From positions 17,577 to 81,576 of the forward strand of contig JACCVY010000257.1 of the NCBI GenBank assembly GCA_013697915.1: a stretch of 64,000 bases of DNA, in the 5' to 3' direction. Shown piece after piece: positions 46,543 to 57,109 of the stretch; within the stretch, counting starts at the first letter, position 1, and each line of letters opens with the position of its first letter. The translations under genes were made by a program, and so were the position numbers. The notes under the pieces are model-generated. The model was not told the DNA's origin and ran no database searches. It was given only the letters and a program-made list of their open reading frames with translations. The stretch comes from Blastocatellia bacterium (GTDB lineage: Bacteria > Acidobacteriota > Blastocatellia > Pyrinomonadales > Pyrinomonadaceae).

Positions 46543-47127
46543 ATGATTGATCGGCCCAGCGAGAATCTGCTTTCCCGGTTAGAACAAAGCCTGCGCCAGT
46601 CGCGGGCCGCGCGTATGCACCTGGCCGCGCGGCTGCGGGAGCTGGAAGCTGAAGCGGACAGTGTGCGCGCCGAATTGGCCGAAATGGACACGCTTGCCAG
46701 TCAAACTGAAGCGGCTATTTACCGCCTGTTGTCGTCGGTGCTGGCTTCAAGCAATATTTCGGCTGGGTTGCCATCCGATGCTGAGTTGGAAGCAGCAATG
46801 CGACAGGCACCGGCGCATTCGCGCATGCCGTTGGCGCATGAAGTCACTCGTCAGGCGATTCCTTCGCTGCGCCCAAACACAGAAGCGCTTAGCGATCGGT
46901 TTGCCGATCGCACGATTCCCCAGGCAGTAACGCTGTTACTGCGGGAAGAAGGTGGCGCTCTGCACGTGAATGAAGTCTACAATCGCCTGCTTGAAGGTGG
47001 CTTCCGCTTCACCGGCCAGAATCCCACTATCAGTATCGCCGTCTCACTCAATCGGAACACGCGATTCCGCAAAGTTGCGCCGGGCACGTTCGATCTCATG
47101 ATCCGCGACGCGTCTAAAGCTTCATAG
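46543..47127 (+). CDS. Coiled-coil protein with C-terminal HARE-HTH-like winged helix
   Basis: Heptad-rich N-term; C-term AVTLLLREEGGALHVNEVYNRLLEGGFRFTGQNPTISIAVSLNRNTRFRKVAPGTFDL. Confidence 0.6.
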   Translation: MIDRPSENLLSRLEQSLRQSRAARMHLAARLRELEAEADSVRAELAEMDTLASQTEAAIYRLLSSVLASSNISAGLPSDAELEAAMRQAPAHSRMPLAHEVTRQAIPSLRPNTEALSDRFADRTIPQAVTLLLREEGGALHVNEVYNRLLEGGFRFTGQNPTISIAVSLNRNTRFRKVAPGTFDLMIRDASKAS

Positions 47128-47156
47128 CGAGTGGTTTCCCACGAACCAAAGCAAAA

Positions 47157-47278
47157 AGATTTACCACTTCTCATTTTTCATTTGCCATTTTCTATTTGCT
47201 CCCACCAACGGTCCACATCCCTGGCACGCGACCTCCAATGGCCAATGAGAAATGAAAAATGATATATGGAAAATCTGC
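47157..47278. repeat. 7-mer-period hairpin upstream of the nucleotidyltransferase gene
   Basis: ACCACTT CTCATTT TTCATTT GCCATTT TCTATTT; arm 2 reverse complement TCCATAT ATCATTT TTCATTT CTCATTG GCCATTG. Confidence 0.9.
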
Positions 47279-47354
47279 TAGCTCAGTCTCGTTGGTAGCG
47301 AGTCCAGCCTAGGGCTGTCTTGGCGTTGTCCCAGCGCGCGAATACAATGCCTTC

Positions 47355-48335
47355 ATGCGCGCAATGATTCTTTCTGCCGGCTACGGCACACGACTGTGGC
47401 CGCTGACGGAAGATCGCACCAAGCCTGCCATTCCAATCCTCGGGAAGCCACTCGTCGGCTACGTCGCTGAATATCTCTCTCGTTATGGCTGCGATGAGAT
47501 AGTCGTCAATCTTCATCATCGGCCTGAGTCAGTGCGCCGCGCGCTGGGCGACGGCAGCAGGTTTGGAGTGCGGTTGCATTACGTTGAAGAACCGGAAATC
47601 CTGGGCACGGGCGGTGGAATCGAGAACGCACGCGCGCTGCTTGAGGGTGAGAGTTTCATCGCGGTCAATGGAAAGATAATCACCGACATTGATTTGAATG
47701 CTGCGTTGGAGACACATCGCCGCGCGCAGGCGCTGGCTACGCTGGTTGTCTTGCCTAATCTTTCGTGCGAACGTTTTTCGATGGTGAAAGCAAAAGATGG
47801 AATGTTACAGGGCTTTGGTGGCATGCCTATAAAAGACGATTTCGTTGGTAAAGAGCCGCCGCTCATGTTCACCGGTATTCAGATACTTGAGCCGGCAATC
47901 TTTGACTACATTCCGCGCGGCGTATTTTCGCATTCGACTACAGATGTCTATCCGCAAGCCGTGGCAAAAGGCGAACCCCTTGCTGTTCATGTCGCCCAGG
48001 GAAACTGGTTTGAGCTCTCCACGATACAACGCTATCTCGATATTAGTTTGCAGTTGTTGTCGGAAACGGGCGCCGACATCAGCACGGGAGACGGCTGCAG
48101 CATCTCGATGTCCGCCAAAGTAAATGAAGCAATATTATGGGATAACGTAATCGTAGAAGATGGCGCCCGCGTAAGGCGCGCGATTCTTGCAGATAATGTT
48201 CGCATTCCCGCCGGCGCAGTCATTGAAAACGCGGCTGTTGTGTGTGCTTCGTTGGTCGAGGGGAAAGAACGTCCGCCCAAGGCTTTGAAGGGTGAGATTC
48301 GCGGCGACAATTTTGTTGTGTCTTTAGCTGAGTGA
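47355..48335 (+). CDS. Sugar-1-phosphate nucleotidyltransferase (MurU/ManC-like)
   Basis: MILSAGYGTRLWPLTEDRTKPAIPILGKPLV; C-terminal left-handed beta-helix-like repeats. Confidence 0.88.
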   Translation: MRAMILSAGYGTRLWPLTEDRTKPAIPILGKPLVGYVAEYLSRYGCDEIVVNLHHRPESVRRALGDGSRFGVRLHYVEEPEILGTGGGIENARALLEGESFIAVNGKIITDIDLNAALETHRRAQALATLVVLPNLSCERFSMVKAKDGMLQGFGGMPIKDDFVGKEPPLMFTGIQILEPAIFDYIPRGVFSHSTTDVYPQAVAKGEPLAVHVAQGNWFELSTIQRYLDISLQLLSETGADISTGDGCSISMSAKVNEAILWDNVIVEDGARVRRAILADNVRIPAGAVIENAAVVCASLVEGKERPPKALKGEIRGDNFVVSLAE

Positions 48336-48424
48336 TACAATCACGCGAAATTCTGAAGCAAAATGGCGGGACTGAGGCTGGTCCCGACAACGTTTAATTG
48401 ATTGAGCACCCCCGTTTCCCCAAA

Positions 48425-49471
48425 ATGAGCTCAGCAAAACAGGTCACTGTGAACGCTTTTGAAGTTTCCCCGTCTGAGCGTCTGCTGCGTTTTCTGGAAC
48501 GGCAAGGTGCTGCCGGCAACTCGGTCGTGCCGCTGACTCCTGATGCGTCAACGCGCAACTACTTTCGCCTTCCGTGGAAGCAGGGCACGGCCGTCGCTGC
48601 CGTTTATCCCGAGCCCTTCGATGCGGACGTGCATCCTTACCTCGATGTGAGCCGCCTGTTTCTTCAGAACGGTATTCCGGTGCCGGAGATCTATTGCGTT
48701 GATGGCACGCAAGGCATCATCGTGCAGGAAGACCTTGGGGATCGACCGCTGTTTCGGGTCTATGACGAGGCGCCCGCAGACGAATGTGACGAGTACAAAG
48801 AACGCGCAGTTAATCTGATCGCACAAATTCAGAAAACGACCGCCAGCGCTTATGAGCAACAATCGATCGCCAGTCGACTCGCGTTTGACGAGGCAAAGCT
48901 TTCCTGGGAATTCGATTTTTTCCTCGAGCACTATTTCGGCAGCCTGCGTCACGAAACTTTGCGGCACGCTGAGGCCGCAGAACTCAAGGCAGAACTGAAC
49001 GATATCTCGGCTGAGCTCGCAGCGCGGCCGCGCGTGCTTTGTCATCGCGACTTTCATGCGGCAAACCTCATGGTTGATGGCGACGACCGCTTGCGCGTCG
49101 TGGATCACCAGGATGCGCGGATGGGCCCGGTTACCTACGATCTTGTTTCATTCCTGCTCGACCGTCGAGCTGAGCTGCCGTCGCTCGCTGAATTGCGCGC
49201 TTACAGATTGTTCCTTTTGGAAGAGCGGCGCTTGCTGGGGCTGGACGCGCTTGACCCTGATGAATTCGCTCGCGAGTTCCGTTTGATGACGATCCAGCGC
49301 GGCCTGAAAGCAATCGGCACGTTCTCGTATCAAACGGCGGTGTGTGGCCGCGGCGCGACGTATGAGAGATTTATTCAGCGAACTTTCTGCATTGTGCTTC
49401 AGGCGGCTGACTGGCTTGATAGATTTCCAGTGCTGCGACGCATAATACGAGAGAGACTAAACACGAACTAA
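48425..49471 (+). CDS. Aminoglycoside phosphotransferase-fold sugar kinase (AmgK-like)
   Basis: VLCHRDFHAANLMVDGDDRLRVVDHQDARMGPVTYDLVSFLLD; adjacent to MurU-like gene; 48398 start is TTG, ATG at 48425. Confidence 0.8.
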   Translation: MSSAKQVTVNAFEVSPSERLLRFLERQGAAGNSVVPLTPDASTRNYFRLPWKQGTAVAAVYPEPFDADVHPYLDVSRLFLQNGIPVPEIYCVDGTQGIIVQEDLGDRPLFRVYDEAPADECDEYKERAVNLIAQIQKTTASAYEQQSIASRLAFDEAKLSWEFDFFLEHYFGSLRHETLRHAEAAELKAELNDISAELAARPRVLCHRDFHAANLMVDGDDRLRVVDHQDARMGPVTYDLVSFLLDRRAELPSLAELRAYRLFLLEERRLLGLDALDPDEFAREFRLMTIQRGLKAIGTFSYQTAVCGRGATYERFIQRTFCIVLQAADWLDRFPVLRRIIRERLNTN

Positions 49472-49492
49472 TTAGGCGGATTGAAAAGCTAA

Positions 49493-50842
49493 ATGGTTAC
49501 CGAATCAACATCATTGGAAAAAGTCACCGCGGACCGGGTTTTCATCAACCAGCTTTCGCAGCACGTTGGTCAGGAAGTTACCATTAAGGGCTGGCTCTAT
49601 AACTTGCGTTCGAGCGGCAAAATACTTTTCCCGCAACTGCGAGACGGCACGGGCGTAGTCCAGAGTGTAGCGCTGAAGAATTCCCTCACCCCCGAAGTAT
49701 GGGATGCGTTGAAAGGTCTGGGTCAGGAGTCAGCGCTCGCAATTCGCGGCACCGTGCGCGCGGATGCGCGCGCGCCCGGTGGCTACGAGATTGACTTAAT
49801 TGACGCCCGGATTTACAGCGAGGTTCACGATTATCCAATCACGCCAAAGGAACACGGTACCGAGTTTCTGATGGACCATCGCCATCTTTGGCTGCGGTCG
49901 CGCCGGCAGCACGCAATTCTGAAAGTGCGCCATACCGTAGTTAAAGCCGTTCGCGACTTTTTCGACAACGATGGTTTTACGCTTGCTGATGCTCCAATTT
50001 TTACCCCGGCCGCTTGCGAAGGCACGACCACGCTTTTTGAAGTGGACTACTTTGACGGCGAAAAGGCTTACCTGACGCAATCGGGCCAGCTTTATAACGA
50101 AGCGACGGCGGCGGCGTTTGGCAAGGTTTATTGTTTCGGACCCACTTTTCGCGCGGAGAAATCGAAGACGCGTCGCCATCTGACTGAGTTCTGGATGGTT
50201 GAGCCAGAGATGGCTTACGCAACGCTTGATGATGTAATGACGTTGGCGGAAAGAATGCTGGCCTACATCGCCGGGCGCGTGTTGGAAGATCGCGCTGAAG
50301 AATTAAAGGTGCTGGAACGCGACACGGCCAAGCTCGAATCGATTGTGCCGCCTTTTCCGCGGCTGCATTACGACGACGCGGTAAAGATGCTGCATGAAGG
50401 CCACGAGAAAGGTTTGCTTGAAACGCGTTTTGAATGGGGCGGCGATTTTGGCGCGCCCGACGAAACCTTTATCTCTTCGCATTACGATAAGCCGGTGATG
50501 GTCCATCATTATCCGGCGGAAGTGAAAGCGTTTTACATGGCGCGCGATCCGGAACGAAACGAATTGGCCCTGGGTGTGGATGTGCTGGCGCCGGAGGGTT
50601 ATGGCGAAGTTATCGGCGGCGGTGAGCGCGCAACTTCGCTCGAGTTTCTCAAGGAACAGATAGCCTTACATGAATTGCCGCAGGAAGCTTTCGAATGGTA
50701 TCTCGACCTGCGTCGTTATGGCAGTGTTCCTCACGCGGGTTTCGGCATGGGCATCGAACGTTGCACTGCCTGGATGTGCGGCATCGAGCACGTTAGAGAA
50801 ACGATCCCGTTTCCACGCATGCTGTATCGCTTGCGGCCTTAA
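49493..50842 (+). CDS. asnS: Asparaginyl-tRNA synthetase
   Basis: [77 protein letters not shown]. Confidence 0.95.
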   Translation: MVTESTSLEKVTADRVFINQLSQHVGQEVTIKGWLYNLRSSGKILFPQLRDGTGVVQSVALKNSLTPEVWDALKGLGQESALAIRGTVRADARAPGGYEIDLIDARIYSEVHDYPITPKEHGTEFLMDHRHLWLRSRRQHAILKVRHTVVKAVRDFFDNDGFTLADAPIFTPAACEGTTTLFEVDYFDGEKAYLTQSGQLYNEATAAAFGKVYCFGPTFRAEKSKTRRHLTEFWMVEPEMAYATLDDVMTLAERMLAYIAGRVLEDRAEELKVLERDTAKLESIVPPFPRLHYDDAVKMLHEGHEKGLLETRFEWGGDFGAPDETFISSHYDKPVMVHHYPAEVKAFYMARDPERNELALGVDVLAPEGYGEVIGGGERATSLEFLKEQIALHELPQEAFEWYLDLRRYGSVPHAGFGMGIERCTAWMCGIEHVRETIPFPRMLYRLRP

Positions 50843-50902
50843 GCGTTAGGTAAACTTCATTCGCACCAGCGCCCTTCTGGCTGAGATTCGATAAGACACT
50901 CA

Positions 50903-51583
50903 ATGAACCAACGCTTGCGTTTAGAATTCAACGACTGGGCCAAAGCGGGGCGTGGCTCGAGCATGGAGCGTGGCCATCGCCCTGTCGGCGAACAGGCAAT
51001 CCGGTTATTGGAAATTCCGGACGACGGCCGCGTGCTCGATATCGGTTGCGGCAACGGCTGGGCAACGCGTCTGATGGCCGAGCAGTCGCCGCATGGTCGC
51101 GTCGTTGGAATCGATATTTCCGACGAAATGGTTGATCTCGCGCGCGAGTCTTCCGGATCGTTCTCCAATGTGGAGTTTCGCGAGGCGAGCGCGGAAAAAC
51201 TCTCCTTTGCCGAAGCGGAATTCACGCACGCGTTTTCGATGGAGTCGCTTTATTATTATGGCGACATTTTGCGAGCGTTGCAGGAGATTCGCAGAGTCCT
51301 GAAGCCCGCTGGCAAGTTCGCTTGCGTGGTCGATCTTTACCAGGAAAACCGAGCCTCCCATCAGTGGATTCCCCAACTAAAAGTCCCGGTACAACTCTTA
51401 AGCGTTGCCGAGTATCGTTCGCTGTTCGAAACGGCAGGGTTTGTTAACGTGCGGGACCAGCGCCTTTATGATCCGACTCCGGTTCCTGAAGATTATGCGG
51501 GCGGGAGTTTCAAAACTCGTGAAGACTTTCTTGAGTACCGGGCAGCGGGCTCGCTGCTAATCACCGGCGAGGTAGCGGCATGA
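50903..51583 (+). CDS. Class I SAM-dependent methyltransferase
   Basis: VLDIGCGNGWATRLMAEQ motif I. Confidence 0.9.
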   Translation: MNQRLRLEFNDWAKAGRGSSMERGHRPVGEQAIRLLEIPDDGRVLDIGCGNGWATRLMAEQSPHGRVVGIDISDEMVDLARESSGSFSNVEFREASAEKLSFAEAEFTHAFSMESLYYYGDILRALQEIRRVLKPAGKFACVVDLYQENRASHQWIPQLKVPVQLLSVAEYRSLFETAGFVNVRDQRLYDPTPVPEDYAGGSFKTREDFLEYRAAGSLLITGEVAA

Positions 51584-52131
51584 GCGATGGCATCGAACGC
51601 ATTGTCACGATTTTCGGTGGCGCCAAGTGCGACGAGTCGGACGCCGAGTACGCGCAAGCTCGACGAGTCGGGGAACTCCTGGCGGATGCCGGCTATACGA
51701 TTTGCACCGGCGGCTATCTCGGCGTGATGGAAGCCGCCAGCCGCGGCGCTCACGAACGCGGCGGTCGCGTGCTCGGCATCACCATGAATCAGTTCAAGGC
51801 AGAGCCGAACCGGTTTCTTACCGACAAAGTTGCGACCGCGCATTTTTACGAAAGACTACAATTGCTCATTACGCGTTCGGTTGGCTTTATCGCCATTCGT
51901 GGCGGCATGGGAACAGTGACAGAGTTGTCGTTGGTCTGGAACAAGATTCAAACGCGCGTAATTGGTCCGCGGCCGCTGGTCCTGCTCGGCGACTGTTGGC
52001 CGCCGATTGTGCGTGAATGGCAGAAGCATTTGGTAGTGAGTGATAAAGATGTTGCGCTTCTCGATTTTGCGAAGTCACCGGAGGAGGCGATAGCAATTAT
52101 TAATGAGAAATCTCAAGGAGTAGTTTTATGA
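51580..52131 (+). CDS. LOG-family protein
   Basis: GGYLGVMEAASRGAHERGG; RGGMGTVTELSLVWNKIQ; ATGA overlap with upstream gene. Confidence 0.88.
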   Translation: MSDGIERIVTIFGGAKCDESDAEYAQARRVGELLADAGYTICTGGYLGVMEAASRGAHERGGRVLGITMNQFKAEPNRFLTDKVATAHFYERLQLLITRSVGFIAIRGGMGTVTELSLVWNKIQTRVIGPRPLVLLGDCWPPIVREWQKHLVVSDKDVALLDFAKSPEEAIAIINEKSQGVVL

Positions 52132-53006
52132 ACTGTCCAACGTGTGGCGCCGCGATGCTTCCCGGCGCCGTGTTTTGCGGCGGCTGTGGATATCGCCTAT
52201 CGCCGGCTGATGCCGGCGCCGCCGTGGCGTCTCAGAACACGGCCCAGGCACACGGTATTCATATCGATGAGGACTCAAAAGGCCAGGGCGGTGGTTATAG
52301 ATATGAAGTATTACATCAACCCGCGTTCTCCCTGGCTGTTATTCAACTTCAAGCTGAACAGTCGATCCAGGCCGAGGCGGGTGCCATGGTATCCATGTCT
52401 GCGAACATCGAGCTGCAATCTCAAATGAAAGGCGGACTGTTCGGTGCTATCAAACGCGCGGCTGGGGGCGAGTCGGCATTCGTCTCCACTTTTACGGCAC
52501 GCGGCGGTCCGGGCGAAGTAACCTTCGCCCCCGGTACTCCCGGAGATATCGCCGCCATCGAACTCAACAACCAATCATTCTTTGTGCAATCAAGTTCCTA
52601 CCTTGCCGGCGATGCAAGCCTGACGGTCGATACAAAGTGGGGCGGCGCGAAATCGTTTTTTGGTGGCGAGGGATTATTCGTGATGCTGGTCCAGGGGCGC
52701 GGTCTGTTATTGGTTTCATCTTTTGGTGCTATTCATCGAAAGGTTTTGCAAGCCGGCGAACGATACGTGGTAGATACAGGCCACCTCGTAGCCTGGGAAG
52801 GAACCACGCAATACACTTTGCGTAAAGCGGCTGCGGGATTCTTCCGCAGCGTGATGAGCGGCGAAGGCATTGTCGCGGAGTTCAGTGGTCCAGGCGAACT
52901 CCTGATTCAAACCAGAAATCTCGCCGCGCTCGCGGGATTGCTCAAACCATTTTTCCCGACGCAGTCCGGTGGTGGCAGTGGGTTTAATATCAACCTGGGC
53001 GGCTGA
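52128..53006 (+). CDS. AIM24/TIGR00266-family protein with N-terminal zinc ribbon
   Basis: CPTCG...FCGGCGYRL; QAEAGAMVSMSANIELQSQMKGGLFGAIKRAAGGES. Confidence 0.88.
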   Translation: MNCPTCGAAMLPGAVFCGGCGYRLSPADAGAAVASQNTAQAHGIHIDEDSKGQGGGYRYEVLHQPAFSLAVIQLQAEQSIQAEAGAMVSMSANIELQSQMKGGLFGAIKRAAGGESAFVSTFTARGGPGEVTFAPGTPGDIAAIELNNQSFFVQSSSYLAGDASLTVDTKWGGAKSFFGGEGLFVMLVQGRGLLLVSSFGAIHRKVLQAGERYVVDTGHLVAWEGTTQYTLRKAAAGFFRSVMSGEGIVAEFSGPGELLIQTRNLAALAGLLKPFFPTQSGGGSGFNINLGG

Positions 53007-53022
53007 GAAAGCGAACGGTTTT

Positions 53023-53991
53023 ATGGCGGACGCCGTTGTGGCAGAAAACAATCAGAAACTAAACGCTGCTGATTCGAGAAAACTGAAGGCAGTTGACATC
53101 GTCGGTGTGCCGCTCGCGTACGGCGCCAGCATGGCTGGTGTTGAGTTGGGCCCCGCCGCACTTCGTATCGCGCGCCTCAAACGCAGAATTGCGCAGCTTG
53201 GCTATGTAGTTCGAGACCTTGGCGATCTGACTGTCGAACAGTCGCAAACAAATGCAGAGCCTGCCGACAAGGTGAAGTATCTGAAAGAAATCAGCGCCGC
53301 TTGCGCAGAGTTGGCTCAGAAAGTTGCAGGCATTCTGGAATCGGGCGGACTCCCGTTGGTGCTTGGTGGCGACCATTCTATTGCGATTGGATCGCTTTCC
53401 GGTTTCGCGGCATATTGCCGGCAACGGAATGAGGCGCCTGGGCTGATTTGGTTTGATGCGCACGCGGACATGAATACCCCTGAGACTACACCTTCGGGAA
53501 ATATTCACGGTATGCCGCTGGCTGTGGTATTTGGCCGCGGCGCGCCCGAGCTAACAAACATCGCGGGCTTTGCTCCCAAGCTTGACCCCAAACTTTGCGT
53601 GCACGTTGGCGCGCGTGACATCGATGCCGGCGAACGCGAAATGATAAAGGAATTGGGAATTCGCTTTATTACAATGCGTGAGATTGACGAGCGTGGCATG
53701 AACGCCTGCATGGACGAGGCTCTCAGCCTGGCATCTCAGGCAAGCGGCGGCTACGCTGTTACTTTCGATGTTGATGCGCTTGATCCCGGCGACGCGCCAG
53801 GCTCAGGCACGCTGGTCCGTGGCGGACTCACGTATCGCGAAGCTCACCTTGGGATGGAAAAGATTGCGGAAGCAGGCGGGATGCGTTCGCTTGAAGTTGT
53901 GGAAATCAACACTGCGCTGGACATCAATAACAAGACAGCCGAACTCGGGGTTGAATTGATTCTTTCAGCGCTTGGCAAAACTATTCTCTAG
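53023..53991 (+). CDS. rocF: Arginase
   Basis: LGGDHSIAIGS, WFDAHADMNTPETTPSGNIHGMP, TFDVDALDPGDAPGSGT, VVEINTALD; start placed at 53023. Confidence 0.93.
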   Translation: MADAVVAENNQKLNAADSRKLKAVDIVGVPLAYGASMAGVELGPAALRIARLKRRIAQLGYVVRDLGDLTVEQSQTNAEPADKVKYLKEISAACAELAQKVAGILESGGLPLVLGGDHSIAIGSLSGFAAYCRQRNEAPGLIWFDAHADMNTPETTPSGNIHGMPLAVVFGRGAPELTNIAGFAPKLDPKLCVHVGARDIDAGEREMIKELGIRFITMREIDERGMNACMDEALSLASQASGGYAVTFDVDALDPGDAPGSGTLVRGGLTYREAHLGMEKIAEAGGMRSLEVVEINTALDINNKTAELGVELILSALGKTIL

Positions 53992-54023
53992 TGCGCTGCA
54001 CCAGACTCATCCTTGCAGCAGAC

Positions 54024-54959
54024 TCATCCTTTTGGAGCGCGGTATGCCTTCCTCGTTCTAACAAGTAACTCCGGCTGCGAAACCTTGACCTCGAGCTTGC
54101 GCCACTTCCCATCGCGTGTTTGATTAGCTGGTCTATAAGCCAGCGTGTACTGATGCCCCAACTCGTCTGCCATACTGGCGAAGGCATCGCGCAACGCTGG
54201 TCCACCGGGTGTGCTCACAAACCTGCCGCCGCTTTTTTCTGCAAAACTTTTTAAGACAGCGGCGCTTCGCTGATTGTTTGATCCGGTTTCACTGCCTGAC
54301 ATGTCGACGGCATAAATTGTGGCGCCAACGCCGAGCGCGCTTTCGATTGCTTTGTCTGAAGTCGCCCTGCTGGAAGTGTCCATACCGTCCGACAGAATCA
54401 CAATTGCCTTTCGCATTTCCGACCGTCCTGCGAGCGCGTTGGAGGCATCGACGATCGCGTCGTTCAAACGGGTCAGTCCCTTGGCGCGTAAGCCAAAAGC
54501 CGTCGGCGCAAGGTCGCGGCCGGTAGAAAAATCCTGGACGCGCTCTACCTTGGAATCAAACTTGTACACCGCCGCGACATCTCCTTCACGTAACCTGTCA
54601 AGAAAACGAATGGCAGCAGAGCGGGCGAGGGAAAGTCTGATTTCCATGCTGCTGGAAGTGTCCAACAAGACCACCGATGCGAATGGCGACTCTTGAACGC
54701 TGAAGCTTGAGATGAGTTGTGCGGGTATTTCTTTACCGTCCTCGAACACTTTGAAGTCTGAAAGCCTGAGGCCAGGGACGTACTGTCCGGCCGCGTCCGT
54801 AACGGTGATGTTGAGAACAACCAGATCGGTATTGACCCGAACAACCTCATCGTCCTGTTGCGAATTCCCGGCGGAAGGCACGAGCATCACAAGGCAAAGC
54901 GCGAGAGGCCAGAACAAATAAACAGTTCGCCAGATAAAAGAGTTGGGGTTGGGCTTCAA
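54024..54959 (-). CDS. VWA-domain protein of the acidobacterial TIGR03436 type
   Basis: VLLDTSSSMEIRLSLARSAAIRFLDRLREGD, QYTLAYRPANQTRDGKWRKLEV. Confidence 0.88.
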   Translation of the reverse strand: MKPNPNSFIWRTVYLFWPLALCLVMLVPSAGNSQQDDEVVRVNTDLVVLNITVTDAAGQYVPGLRLSDFKVFEDGKEIPAQLISSFSVQESPFASVVLLDTSSSMEIRLSLARSAAIRFLDRLREGDVAAVYKFDSKVERVQDFSTGRDLAPTAFGLRAKGLTRLNDAIVDASNALAGRSEMRKAIVILSDGMDTSSRATSDKAIESALGVGATIYAVDMSGSETGSNNQRSAAVLKSFAEKSGGRFVSTPGGPALRDAFASMADELGHQYTLAYRPANQTRDGKWRKLEVKVSQPELLVRTRKAYRAPKG

Positions 54960-54961
54960 GG

Positions 54962-55522
54962 TTAGACCTTCAGCGAAAGTTCTCGTACCAGCCGGATTAG
55001 CTCAAGTAATACATTAGCCTCGTCGATGACCGCTGCGGATATCACCCGGCGCGGTGTCTTTTCAACCCGGTGCGCCAGCGACTCAACAACGCCGAGCAAC
55101 TTCTTTACATTTTCTGTGAGATCGACAGAATGCTTGTCCGAATCTATTTCGGTATCTGAGCCTCCTGCGGCATTACGAATCGCCTTTGTAAGCTTCTCGA
55201 GCCGGTCTAATTTTTTCAAGTCTACCCGGTCGAACTGCTGGTTCTTCTTAAAAGATTCGCCTAACTGTGAACCCAGTTCTGCCAGCTCATGAGCTCGATC
55301 GATGTTTTCACGATATTCTTTCTGAGCGTATTTGATCGCGCGCTTGGCCCGCATCTCTTCTTCCATTGAAGCCATTGGATCGGGCGGTTCCTCGGGTCGT
55401 GAGATTCTGGGAGGGGTAGTATCTGGAGTGGGGCGAGCTGCCTGAGCGCTGGCCGCCGTCACCGCACTCAACAAGATGGCGATAGCGGCGACGTATCTGA
55501 AAGTGCGGCGGGCGAACTTCAT
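54962..55522 (-). CDS. Hypothetical secreted protein
   Basis: Signal peptide VAAIAILLSAVTAASAQA; 2 nt from VWA gene. Confidence 0.65.
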   Translation of the reverse strand: MKFARRTFRYVAAIAILLSAVTAASAQAARPTPDTTPPRISRPEEPPDPMASMEEEMRAKRAIKYAQKEYRENIDRAHELAELGSQLGESFKKNQQFDRVDLKKLDRLEKLTKAIRNAAGGSDTEIDSDKHSVDLTENVKKLLGVVESLAHRVEKTPRRVISAAVIDEANVLLELIRLVRELSLKV

Positions 55523-55828
55523 TGTACTTGACCTTATGATGATAGGACTGCGAAGTATGACGGGCTCGCGCTGTTATCGGTTGCTCGGCTAAAAAAGCCC
55601 CTGCTTGTTGTAAAGCAAACTTGTAGGCGAAAGGCGTCCGGCTTTGCGCTCGCCGAGCGAGAAACAACCTTCAGATTTCTCTTTAACAACTCCATTTGTG
55701 TTGTCTGATAGTTGATAAGCTACCTGACCTGTCGCCGCACCGACTGCTCAACCAGAACTTGAAGCACACGCTGGCGCAACGAAGATCTGACCGCTTGCAT
55801 GTTCGTCGGTAGCGCGAACACTGCGCGC

Positions 55829-56431
55829 TCAGGGAACGCGAGCTGGGTTATCTGGCGAGTTTAAGAATTCGGATCCCTTCCCGGGCGGAGGCTTGTCTAC
55901 CTTAATTGTCTTCGATTCTAGTTTCTCCGGCGGTCTCTTTTCGCCCTGGGCGAGCGTATAGGGAACGGATGCCTGTGACCCACTTTGCAGCGCCACAACC
56001 TTAGCCGATACGTAATCCTGCGCTTTCAACTGTAGTGAATAGCGGCCCTCCTGTGACGTATCGAGGTCGGCCGGACTCAAGGTTACTTGCTTTCTTTCTA
56101 CAGTGCCCCCAGTGCGCCGCTTGAGCTCAAGCTCAACGGAAAGGGCAGCCAATTTTCCGTTACTGATATTTTTCACGGTGCCGCCGAGGACTGTGTTTCT
56201 GCCCTGCAGCAAGGCCTCATCCACCAGGATCAGCGCTTGAGGCGGAGCTTTCGGTTGACTGCTGGCCGCTCTCTGAACCGCCGCCGCACTCTGCGCTTGG
56301 CGTTTACGTAGATAGGCATAACCAACAAAAACAAGTGCAGTGATCAGCAGCGCAGACACCGTAGCGGCAATCTTCAAACCTGAAGATTCAGTCGCCTCGA
56401 TAAATACTTCTTCGCGATCTTCTGTGATCAT
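55829..56431 (-). CDS. Hypothetical single-TM protein
   Basis: TM ISALLITALVFVGYAYLRKRQ-like segment (SALLITALVFVGYAYL); periplasmic FxLxLK-like beta domain. Confidence 0.6.
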   Translation of the reverse strand: MITEDREEVFIEATESSGLKIAATVSALLITALVFVGYAYLRKRQAQSAAAVQRAASSQPKAPPQALILVDEALLQGRNTVLGGTVKNISNGKLAALSVELELKRRTGGTVERKQVTLSPADLDTSQEGRYSLQLKAQDYVSAKVVALQSGSQASVPYTLAQGEKRPPEKLESKTIKVDKPPPGKGSEFLNSPDNPARVP

Positions 56432-56476
56432 GTCGAGATACTATTTAAAGTGATACTTTAAGTGGTGCGCGACTTG

Positions 56477-57109
56477 TCATTCGCTGCGACCGGGAGGAGG
56501 CGCACCGGTAAGATTCTCAATCAGCGCCGACAGGAATTCTTCTTCCACCACACCCATCGTGTTTAGCGTCATCCACTCTGCGCCAGTTGCTCCGTCAGTT
56601 CTACCTTCAATTTTTGCATTAACTGCAACGTTGGCGTTGGCCCCATCAATCGGTTGCACTTCGACGGTTATCGTATAGCGTCCGCGTGTCCAACCGCGCG
56701 CAATGGAAGTAGAAATATCGGCATAGCGGCCGAGTTCGGACTGGCTGACGACCGCTCCCTTAATAAACGTATACGGCTGGCTGATGATGATGCCGTCTGC
56801 AGGTTTGGATGCGGCTTCGTCAACGATCAGGTTTCGATCGCGCATGACGTCGGCGACTGCTTTAAGAATCACGTCGCGTCTTGCGGTGAAGCGATAAGGA
56901 TTCGGAAGTGGAGGTAAAGCGGCCGCTCTGCCGAAATCCATGCCTCTACCCGCGCCAACGTCGGTCTTACTGCCGTTAGCTCCGGCTGACCGGATGCCGT
57001 TGTCGCGTACCCGCTCGCTTTGTTTATCGCCTCCCTTACCCTGAGACCAGACCGGCGGGCTTAACAGGATTACGACCAGCAGAGCAATTGCGAATTTCAT
57101 CGTACACAA
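56477..57109 (-). CDS. Hypothetical secreted protein
   Basis: Signal peptide FAIALLVVILLSPPVWSQG. Confidence 0.6.
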   Translation of the reverse strand: MCTMKFAIALLVVILLSPPVWSQGKGGDKQSERVRDNGIRSAGANGSKTDVGAGRGMDFGRAAALPPLPNPYRFTARRDVILKAVADVMRDRNLIVDEAASKPADGIIISQPYTFIKGAVVSQSELGRYADISTSIARGWTRGRYTITVEVQPIDGANANVAVNAKIEGRTDGATGAEWMTLNTMGVVEEEFLSALIENLTGAPPPGRSE

